Assembly: GCA_964523735.1 (NCBI GenBank)
Contig: CAZFYZ010000018.1
Coordinates: 1 to 46,237 of the forward strand
Direction of reading: 5' to 3'
Source of the DNA: CAZFYZ01 sp964523735
GTDB taxonomy: Bacteria > Armatimonadota > UBA5829
DNA length: 46,237 nucleotides
Positions within the stretch are counted from its first letter, which is position 1. Each line of letters starts with the position of its first letter. The position numbers were made by a program, and so were the translations under genes. Below the pieces are notes generated by a model. That model was not told where the DNA came from. It made no database searches and saw nothing but the letters and a program-made list of their open reading frames with translations. Of the stretch, positions 22,722 to 29,436 are shown piece by piece.

Positions 22722-25700
22722 CTATAGACCGACAACGGCCGTGGCCTCGATCGCGCGCTCACCCGAGATAGTAGTCAGTGTTCCCTGCACGGATACAAGC
22801 TCTCCTTCGGTCACGGTCGGCAGAGACTCATTAGAAACCACGAGTATTCCCGCGGACCGGTCGAGTTCCTGCACGTGGAAGTGGTAGCTGCCATGCACCG
22901 CGCTGACGACCACATTACCACAGGTGATGCTTGAGTCGTTGGCTCCCTCCTTGGCTATCGGGATGGAGGTGGGCTTCATGATCGTGACATCCTTCCGCCG
23001 TGATTCGGGGCTGACCTTCAGGTGTATCAGCTTGCCTCCAACGAACCTGCCTTCAACGGTCGTGCTCTGTGGCGCGCGGAGCTTGAAGTTAACGTCGAGG
23101 TTATCCGGCCAGGCAGGCAGGAGACGGATCGTGATGCCGTCGCACTGCATCAGCATGGTCTGCAGCGCCATGTTGGCAACACCTCCGTGGTCTTCATCAG
23201 GTGTCCAATCGTAGTTCGGTCCCCAGAATGCGGGGAATCGAGCGGACGCATCCTTAGCGGCATAGCGCTGAGCTAGCATGGTTCTGGCCTGGTCTGACAA
23301 CCCCAGCAGGGCTGCCTGAATAGGGTCCTGCGTCCAGCAGAAGTTATTCGTGTAGGTGCGTCGTGAGAACGTGTTGGTCCCGATCGAAAGGTCGGGCTTG
23401 CCAATTCCGTAGAACTTGAACGGGAATACGGCATAGAGCTCAGGATTCTCGTAGTTGGATATCCCCCCCCTGACGACGGAGGCTGGCTTAACATAATACG
23501 AGCCCGTGGTTCCACCCAGGGGAATCGGCGGGATCTCGCCCCTGAAACGGGTCCAGTTGGTCCGCCTTTCGGAGCCAATCGTGCTGTCGGGCAGAGCCAA
23601 CAGCCCATCAAGCACCCATCTCAGGCCCGCCACATCCGGGGTTGGGTTAACGACATCGTGCCATGTCTCCAGAGCCTGGGCTGGCTCCATTACTATCTGG
23701 CCGCTCAAGTTGCGCGAGTAGTGCTGGTCCCAGAACGTCAGCAAGGCATCCGCCAGCGGAAGAAGATCGTTTTGCATGAACTGGGAGTCGCCGGTGTAAG
23801 CGTAGTAGTCCAGCATCATCGCGAGCAGTTCCAGGCTGCCCGTGTAGTGATAGCGGATGAAGGCTTCTCCGATCCAGGAGATCGGATGCCCCGTGCGATC
23901 CCAATAGTAGTTCGTATTGGTGTACGTCCCCCAGAAGTACATCACTTCGGGGAAGTAGGCGCCGTCGTGTCCGAAGTATGCCTGCGTACGCGCGCTCGCA
24001 GTCGGCAGGGCGTTCTTGAACATGCTGAAGTAAGGGCGCATCATCTCGAAGTCGCCCGAAGCAAGCATCGGCCAGTACATCAGCCTCGTGTTCTGCTGCC
24101 AGTAGGGGCCACCCCACAGCCGGTAGTCAGGATCCAGCCCCAACTCATCGGTCGAGCCTATTGTGAATAGAGTCCCGTTGAACTTGATCGGGAATGCCCC
24201 CCGCCCGGCGCACGCCGTGACGAAGCGCTGCAGAGCATACCCCTGTGACATGTCCACACCGGAACCTTGCGAGGCTTTCGAGACTCGGATCCAGCTCCTA
24301 TTCCAGAAGTCATTCCACCAATTCTGATGATCGACACGCGCTGTCTCGAGCGACTTTGCATCCACCTGCGATCGCACGGCTTGCGCCTGCGTGTGCCACG
24401 CATTGTCGCTGGCAGCCTGACTGGTGAGGACGTAGATCGAGACTAGTTGCGGATCGGTCGTCGCGGTGGAGCTGATCGATGTGCTGCTCTGGTTGGTCAT
24501 CCCGGTGCCCGCCATGATAGCGCCGAACGCCCGGTTGAGGAGCGGGTCAGTCTGCAGAGGAATTTGTGCGCTGAGGCCTTGCAGACTCATTGTGCTCTGC
24601 CAGATGGACGTAGGATTGCGGTGAAGCCAGACGACTCTACCTCCGCTCCCCGGAAGGACCGTGTCCCGCCTTGAGATCACGGGCTGAGGGTCGGGGTTCT
24701 CATTGCCTGCATAGGACTGCAGACCATAAGCGCTATCGAGCGACTTGCCAATCAGTTCCCGATCAACAGTCCTCCATAACTCGAGCGAAGCCTGTACCGA
24801 GACAGGTGATTTGCCTTGTGCCTCGACCCTTATCACCGGCTGGTTGGCGTCCACCCAAACCCTGAGGGTCACTTGGGAGCTTAGTTGCCCTGCCATTATC
24901 AGGATCTCTCCCTGCCTGAGCCGCAGCGTCTGGGCAAATGGCAATCCCGCCGTAAAGGGGTTTGGTGTCAGCTTGATGCGAACCCTGCCGAGCTTGACGA
25001 GGCGGCAGTTCTCATCCCACGCGTCGCTCTTGGCAATGAGAAGCATGAGATCACCGCCGCTCTCGACCCATGCGTTCAGCGCGATGTCGCCGTTGCCGAT
25101 CGGCATCGAGCCGTTGTAGTCGGTGCTGGGGGATGTCCAGGTCACGTTGTACAAGTCCATGGGGTCTCCCTTGTAATCGGCGGGGGGATCGGTCGTGCCC
25201 ACATTGATGTCGCGCACAGACCAGTAGTATCCTCCGGAGCGTGAGATGGGGTTGAACGAAAGCACCACCACCTGGCCGGTCACCGGCTGACTCAACACCG
25301 CTCGCTCGTCCTGATCACCATCGGGCGCCGGGCCGCAAGGGTCGTGCTGGTATGGCATGCTGGAGAGGCTGCTGCCGCCACGGTCGTCGTCCTTATCGAC
25401 AATGGTCACTCCGTCAAGCGTCGCCGTCCAATGCTCCGTGGTCTGCCCGGAGTCATGCCAGTAACTGCCTGCGGTTCCGCCGCTGTTCCAGGCGATGTAG
25501 TTGAACGTGACCGGCTGTGGGAATGTGATTGTCAGCTTTGCCAGATTGCTTGGGCTGAGCCTATTGTTGCTGTGCCAGCAGCTCTTGACAAACGAGTACT
25601 GCGGATCGCCATCGCGCGCCGGGTTGGCGATGGCATAGCTAGCCGCATAGTCGGTGCTCAGAGTGCCGTTGGATATGCACGTCACGCCCGGCGTCATCAC

Positions 25701-25796
25701 AAGATTGGTGGCGGGATCTGGGTCTCGGTGAGCCACCGCGGGCTGAACCAACTGAATGGTTGCCAGCGTGATCAGCGAGATAAGCTTACCTCTCAT
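22722..25796 (-). CDS. Secreted DUF5703/GH95-like glycoside hydrolase with N-terminal discoidin-like and C-terminal OB-like domains
   Basis: 1024 residues; ATG 25796 after AGGAG. A signal peptide covers about 1-22. Residues about 25-205 form a discoidin-like domain ('ATNLVM', 'IAWNSGG', 'DPCGP', 'VRDINVG') homologous to the PEP-CTERM protein at 32346. Residues about 210 onward follow the DUF5703 pattern ('NVTWTSPSTDYNGSMPIGNGD', 'RLVKLGRVRIKL'). An (alpha/alpha)6-type region resembling GH95 and related families follows ('LWGGPYWQQNTRLMYWPMLASGD', 'MEPAQALETW', 'CWTQDPIQAALLGL'). The last 60 residues ('LPTVTEGELVSVQGTLTTISGERAIEA') are an OB-like module as in its neighbours. Fucosidase- or galactosidase-type activity is plausible, but the substrate is unproven. 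Confidence 0.82.
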   Translation of the reverse strand: MRGKLISLITLATIQLVQPAVAHRDPDPATNLVMTPGVTCISNGTLSTDYAASYAIANPARDGDPQYSFVKSCWHSNNRLSPSNLAKLTITFPQPVTFNYIAWNSGGTAGSYWHDSGQTTEHWTATLDGVTIVDKDDDRGGSSLSSMPYQHDPCGPAPDGDQDERAVLSQPVTGQVVVLSFNPISRSGGYYWSVRDINVGTTDPPADYKGDPMDLYNVTWTSPSTDYNGSMPIGNGDIALNAWVESGGDLMLLIAKSDAWDENCRLVKLGRVRIKLTPNPFTAGLPFAQTLRLRQGEILIMAGQLSSQVTLRVWVDANQPVIRVEAQGKSPVSVQASLELWRTVDRELIGKSLDSAYGLQSYAGNENPDPQPVISRRDTVLPGSGGRVVWLHRNPTSIWQSTMSLQGLSAQIPLQTDPLLNRAFGAIMAGTGMTNQSSTSISSTATTDPQLVSIYVLTSQAASDNAWHTQAQAVRSQVDAKSLETARVDHQNWWNDFWNRSWIRVSKASQGSGVDMSQGYALQRFVTACAGRGAFPIKFNGTLFTIGSTDELGLDPDYRLWGGPYWQQNTRLMYWPMLASGDFEMMRPYFSMFKNALPTASARTQAYFGHDGAYFPEVMYFWGTYTNTNYYWDRTGHPISWIGEAFIRYHYTGSLELLAMMLDYYAYTGDSQFMQNDLLPLADALLTFWDQHYSRNLSGQIVMEPAQALETWHDVVNPTPDVAGLRWVLDGLLALPDSTIGSERRTNWTRFRGEIPPIPLGGTTGSYYVKPASVVRGGISNYENPELYAVFPFKFYGIGKPDLSIGTNTFSRRTYTNNFCWTQDPIQAALLGLSDQARTMLAQRYAAKDASARFPAFWGPNYDWTPDEDHGGVANMALQTMLMQCDGITIRLLPAWPDNLDVNFKLRAPQSTTVEGRFVGGKLIHLKVSPESRRKDVTIMKPTSIPIAKEGANDSSITCGNVVVSAVHGSYHFHVQELDRSAGILVVSNESLPTVTEGELVSVQGTLTTISGERAIEATAVVGL

Positions 25797-25843
25797 AGCT
25801 TCTCCTATCTAGCCCTGGCATCGGAGGCAGTCCGCTGTAGCAG

Positions 25844-26914
25844 CTACAACGTCTCCACGACGCAATGGCCCGCGAGGGTTCCATCGGCCCGATAGACACC
25901 GTGCCTCCGTCCTGTCTCTATCAGCGCCATCACGTTTTGCTCCGGTGTCTCCGGTACGAGGGCGCATCCGGGCCCCAGGATGAACCCTCCATTAGGGGCC
26001 ATAATGTCAAGCGCTTCAAGCGTCTTCTGCTTAACGAGTTCAGGTGTGCCTCTGTGCAGCACGTTTGCGGGATCCACCATTCCCAGAACCGTCGTCTTGC
26101 GCTGGGTCGCGTGCTTTGCGGCGACCAGACTTGTGGATGGGTCTAGCTCCAGGATATCGGCTCCTGTCTGGACCATCTCCGGCAGGACCGACTCCGTGTT
26201 GCCACACTGATGAAGCGACGCGGGGAAGTTTGCCCTCGCCATCGCGTCGAAGAACCTCTTGAGCCTCGGCAATACAAGCGTTCTGTAGATGGTTGGAGAG
26301 ACAATATCCGATCCAACCTCGCCCAAGCTGGTCCCGTGCGCGCCTGCTCTCTTGAGCGCGAGGGCGTACCGAATCGTGGTCTCTGTACATACATCGAGAA
26401 CATGTTCGATGAGTGCGATGTCCTCGCTCAGGCCCAGGTCAAGCCAGAAGTCTCCGTGACCTCTCAGTGCGGCAGCGAGCGCCATGGGCGCTTGGTCAGC
26501 CCTTCCCATAATGAAGACGCTGTCCCCCAGTTCGCGCTTGAGAATCCTGACGGCCTTCAGCACCTCGCACACAGGGTGCTGTGTCTCCAGATCAGGGATC
26601 TCCACATTACATATATCGCTGAGGCTCTTCAGCGCCGGTTCCTCGACACGCGGAGCGGCGAACTCTGAGAACACGATTCCGCACCCCAAAGCTTGGGCCA
26701 CGGCCGTCGTCCCATTCTCCACGAGGAGCATGTCGTGACCAAAGCGCCGCCATGCAACCAGCTGCGACTCTGCCATCAACTCCCCACTGTTCAGGCACCG
26801 GCTAAGTGGAATACCGGCCATCCGCGGCGCCATGAGGAAGTTGTGCAGATCGATTGGCACTTTGTCGGGAATGCCTCCGCTGAGTACCGTCATTACCCTT
26901 TCGAGTGAGGTCAA
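25844..26914 (-). CDS. Uroporphyrinogen decarboxylase-like (MtaA/MtbA-type) corrinoid methyltransferase family protein
   Basis: 356 residues of the URO-D/COG0407 family. His235-x-Cys237 ('LHQCGN') and Cys317 ('GPGCALVPETPEQN') reproduce the His-X-Cys...Cys zinc site of MtaA/MtbA methylcobamide:CoM methyltransferases, so methyl transfer fits better than heme synthesis. The start is a TTG at 26914 preceded by GGGGAGG, giving the usual family N-terminus 'TSLERVMTVLSGG'; the ATG at 26893 would cut it. It is the first gene behind the minus-strand promoter at 26978-27006, 48 bp before the DUF5703 enzyme. No corrinoid protein gene is in the window. A role in removing O-methyl groups from methylated sugars is a guess. 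Confidence 0.85.
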   Translation of the reverse strand: MTSLERVMTVLSGGIPDKVPIDLHNFLMAPRMAGIPLSRCLNSGELMAESQLVAWRRFGHDMLLVENGTTAVAQALGCGIVFSEFAAPRVEEPALKSLSDICNVEIPDLETQHPVCEVLKAVRILKRELGDSVFIMGRADQAPMALAAALRGHGDFWLDLGLSEDIALIEHVLDVCTETTIRYALALKRAGAHGTSLGEVGSDIVSPTIYRTLVLPRLKRFFDAMARANFPASLHQCGNTESVLPEMVQTGADILELDPSTSLVAAKHATQRKTTVLGMVDPANVLHRGTPELVKQKTLEALDIMAPNGGFILGPGCALVPETPEQNVMALIETGRRHGVYRADGTLAGHCVVETL

Positions 26915-26955
26915 TGGTCCCTCCCCGGCAGCTCAAGTCCGAAGGCCTCGCCGCC

Positions 26956-26977
26956 ATTAATTCACACTACGTAATTC
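26956..26977. promoter_or_regulatory. TAATTC direct repeat / ATTA[AG]TTCAC operator candidate
   Basis: TAATTC occurs twice, 14 bp apart (26958-26963 and 26972-26977), at the expected transcription start of the minus-strand array. The longer form ATTAATTCAC (26956-26965) recurs with one change as ATTAGTTCAC at 27178-27187, just downstream of the ROK 1 promoter. The same word at both divergent promoters suggests an operator for one regulator, most simply ROK 1. This is pattern evidence only. Confidence 0.4.
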
Positions 26978-27006
26978 AAGATACCTCCGAATGTCCGGTC
27001 TGTCAA
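26978..27006 (-). promoter_or_regulatory. Sigma-70-type promoter of the minus-strand array
   Basis: On the minus strand TTGACA (27006-27001) is followed after exactly 17 bases by TATCTT (26983-26978). The start would fall about 55 bases before the TTG start codon at 26914. This lies in the 302-bp gap between the URO-D-like gene and ROK 1. Besides the two promoters and repeated motifs listed, nothing else was seen in the gap. Confidence 0.65.
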
Positions 27007-27137
27007 GAGGATGCTGAGAAGTTCCTTACAGCGGAATCTGCCTTGCGTCGCTTGCCGCTTCACATCGTTCTTGAGGCAGTACAAGCTCGATGGCAGGCGC
27101 TATCAACTATCTTCTCGAGATTTCCAATTGACACCCC

Positions 27138-27166
27138 TTGACAAGCCGCAAAAACTGTGATACCTT
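27138..27166 (+). promoter_or_regulatory. Promoter of ROK regulator 1
   Basis: TTGACA (27138-27143), 17 bases, then TACCTT (27161-27166) preceded by TG one base upstream. A second TTGACA begins ten bases earlier (27128). The predicted leader is about 44 nt. The ROK 2 promoter has the same layout (TTGACA-N17-TACACT) and shares GATACnnTGCGA across the -10. Confidence 0.55.
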
Positions 27167-27216
27167 GCGAATGTTGTATTAGTTCACGTCGCGAAGTTAA
27201 CTATGGAGGATGTCTC

Positions 27217-28485
27217 GTGAAAGAATCGCATAAGAAGGGGGTCGGGCTGCTCAAGCGGAACAGCCGCGCCAAGATACTGCTGTGTCTCCGGACCCACGGC
27301 CCTATGTCGCAGGCCCAGATTGCGAAGATGACTGGGCTGAGCATTGGGTGCGTGTGCGGGACGTGCTCCGATCTGCTTGAGGAAAACGTGATTGTCCAGT
27401 CAGGGACGATCACTGGTGCGCGCGGCCGACCGATGATCCTCCTGATGATTAACCCCGAGGGAGCGCCCGTCGCGGGCGTGAGAATCGCGCCGGAGTCGAT
27501 CGAGATAGCCATCGCCACACCCACACTTGATGTGCTCTCACGAAGAACTCTCCCATTCCCTGACCCCCTGCGGGACCATGAAGCCCTGGCTGACGCGATA
27601 GCCGACGGTGTTCAGCGATGCGCCAAGGCGGCAGATGTGGACGTCTCCAGACTGGATGGCGTCGGGGTCGCCGTTCATGGATTGGTGGACCCCGTGCTCG
27701 GAATCATCGACGAGATGACAAACCGATCGGACCTGGAGAACGTACCGATTACTCATATGCTCGAGGACCGACTGGGTGTCACTGTCGTTGCCGACAACTG
27801 TGTCCGCGCCGGCGCGATCACACACCAGTGGTTTAACTCAGAACGCCGTGAAGGCGGGACTCTGTTCATAGCACTTGCCGAAGGCGTTGGCGCGGCACTG
27901 CTGTATGACCGAGAAGTGGTGCGAGGTATCCACCACTCAGGCAACCAGTTGGGCCACACGATCATCGACCCGAACGGCCCGGTATGTGCATGCGGAAACC
28001 GCGGATGCCTGGAGGCGCTGACTTCCGACATCTCGCTGATCCGCCGGCTGTGGCCTGAGGCGGCTAGGAACCCCGCAGAGATGACCGCTGAGGAACGCGA
28101 AGGCTTGGTGATGCGGGCCTACGACCTGGCCGCGCATGGCGATGCCAGGGCCAAGGCGGCGCTGCAAGACCTTATCAACTACCTGGGGATGGGCATCGCA
28201 AACGGCGTCGCCCTCTTCGGGCCGCGCACCGTGGTGATCTGTGGCAAGCTGATCGACCTTGCCCCCACTCAGATGATCGACGAAATAAGGAAAGCCGCTC
28301 TTCGCTACATCAGCCACCGCCACATGGGGTTAGAGATCAGGGCCGCGATCGACTACAAACGCTTCTTGATGCGCGGCATGCTGGGACTCATCCTCTGTCA
28401 TCCGTACAGGGAACTGCAGGAGCAGAGCCTGTCATTGGGTGGTTGGCGGCCTGAGGCAGTCAGGATCACGGGTCGAAACAGGTAG
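27217..28485 (+). CDS. ROK-family transcriptional regulator 1
   Basis: 422 residues. The start is a GTG at 27217 with GGAGG seven bases upstream; the frame is open from 27157, but that lies within the promoter. Residues about 14-75 form a winged helix-turn-helix ('NSRAKILLCLRTHGPMSQAQIAKMTGLS'). The rest is a ROK sugar-binding domain with the zinc motif 'CACGNRGCLE'. ROK repressors of the NagC/XylR type sense a sugar or sugar phosphate. It is divergent from the 20-kb hydrolase/RLP array and is the probable regulator of it. It is paralogous to ROK 2. The pseudopilin gene follows 64 bp downstream. Confidence 0.92.
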   Translation: MKESHKKGVGLLKRNSRAKILLCLRTHGPMSQAQIAKMTGLSIGCVCGTCSDLLEENVIVQSGTITGARGRPMILLMINPEGAPVAGVRIAPESIEIAIATPTLDVLSRRTLPFPDPLRDHEALADAIADGVQRCAKAADVDVSRLDGVGVAVHGLVDPVLGIIDEMTNRSDLENVPITHMLEDRLGVTVVADNCVRAGAITHQWFNSERREGGTLFIALAEGVGAALLYDREVVRGIHHSGNQLGHTIIDPNGPVCACGNRGCLEALTSDISLIRRLWPEAARNPAEMTAEEREGLVMRAYDLAAHGDARAKAALQDLINYLGMGIANGVALFGPRTVVICGKLIDLAPTQMIDEIRKAALRYISHRHMGLEIRAAIDYKRFLMRGMLGLILCHPYRELQEQSLSLGGWRPEAVRITGRNR

Positions 28486-28496
28486 GGAGGTATGGC

Positions 28497-28553
28497 GTGG
28501 CACAACAGCATACGCTCCCGGTATCTTGCTTGCAGATAGGAGATCTCAAGTGA
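28497..28553 (+). CDS. Possible 18-residue peptide ORF coupling ROK 1 to the pseudopilin gene
   Basis: Between ROK 1 and the pseudopilin gene a GTG at 28497 lies six bases after a strong GGAGG (28486-28490). It opens an 18-codon frame (VAQQHTLPVSCLQIGDLK) whose TGA overlaps the pseudopilin GTG start (GTGA). The spacing and overlap resemble a leader or coupling peptide. A competing 15-codon ATG frame at 28492 has a poor one-base spacing to the same site. With such a short ORF this may be chance. Confidence 0.3.
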   Translation: MAQQHTLPVSCLQIGDLK

Positions 28554-29296
28554 ACAGACAACGCGACACGCAAGGCTTTACGCTGATCGAGCTACTGGTC
28601 GTGATCGCGATCATTGCGATACTGGCCGCCATATTGTTTCCAGTTCTCGCTAAGGCCAAGGAAGTCGCCAGATGCTCGTCGTGCGGCAACAACATGAAAC
28701 AGATCAACACGGCGCTGCTGCTCTACGTCGATGACAATGCGGGCAGGTTCATTGACTCGCCCAACATGTACTACTGCCGCTTGCTCGATATTGCGCACGG
28801 CGTCAGGTCGCCGCAAGATTCCAGGGGGCCATACGCAATGGACCTTCTGGACAGGTACATCAGGAACAAGACAGTCTGGCTCTGCCCTTCGCTGGGACCG
28901 GACCAAACCATTCCGAACTTCACTGGAGTTGATCACGGCGGCGATGGCTGGGTTAACCTTGGTCCGTTCACTTGGCGCACGAACTGCCTCGGCTCCCAAG
29001 TTACGAGCATGATCGGGCCGAACGCAAGCCGAAGAACTCCTTCAAACTACATGTGGACGCACCTATGGTGCTCGAGGGCGAATCGTCACTATCCGGTCAG
29101 CGGCCAGCCCGCTTCCCGTATAAGGCGTCCCTCGATGGCTGTCACTTTCTATGAGATGCCTTACTGGTACCCGGAGATTTGCCCGCACCAGACTGGCGGT
29201 TGGGGCACCAACCTCGTCTTCTATGACGGTCACGTCAGGACGGAACGGAACAATATCCATCCTTTCCTCGACTGGAGCTGGAGAGGATGGGAGTGA
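28550..29296 (+). CDS. Type IV pilin-like (DUF1559-type) secreted protein
   Basis: 248 residues. The GTG at 28550 has AGGAG seven bases upstream. The N-terminus 'GFTLIELLVVIAIIAILAAI' is a class III-type pilin/pseudopilin methylation and membrane signal cleaved after Gly. The C-terminus has 'VFYDGHVR', matching the H-X9-DG motif of the DUF1559-like pseudopilins common in Planctomycetes, Armatimonadota and Lentisphaerae. Several Cys residues follow the helix ('CSSCGNN'). Such proteins are thought to be exported by a type II or IV pilus-like machine; none of its other genes is here. It is co-oriented with ROK 1 and likely in its operon. Confidence 0.88.
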   Translation: MNRQRDTQGFTLIELLVVIAIIAILAAILFPVLAKAKEVARCSSCGNNMKQINTALLLYVDDNAGRFIDSPNMYYCRLLDIAHGVRSPQDSRGPYAMDLLDRYIRNKTVWLCPSLGPDQTIPNFTGVDHGGDGWVNLGPFTWRTNCLGSQVTSMIGPNASRRTPSNYMWTHLWCSRANRHYPVSGQPASRIRRPSMAVTFYEMPYWYPEICPHQTGGWGTNLVFYDGHVRTERNNIHPFLDWSWRGWE

Positions 29297-29301
29297 GTCG
29301 T

Positions 29302-29370
29302 GGGAAAGGAGGAGGCAGGCAAGCAATCAGCGAGCGTAGTGGCCGGTGAGAATGGCCTGCCCCCCTTCCC
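29302..29370 (+). terminator. Hairpin between pseudopilin and FG-GAP protein genes
   Basis: A purine-rich arm (gggaaaggaggaggcaggc, 29302-29320) pairs imperfectly with a pyrimidine-rich arm (gcctgccccccttccc, 29355-29370). It lies in the 140-bp gap after the pseudopilin stop. It has no T-run, so it may be an attenuator or processing site and not a classical terminator. Confidence 0.35.
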
Positions 29371-29436
29371 GCTCTGTGCGACGGCGCGAACTAGAAGTCA
29401 GCCGCGCATACGAAGATACTGAGAGGAGAGGAACAA

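Noticed and set aside
25805..25846. GGCATCGGAGGCAGTCCGC/TGTAGCAGCTAC stretch as a copy of the 36020 element
   Set aside because: Only short words are shared (TGTAGC), not the full palindrome; could be chance.
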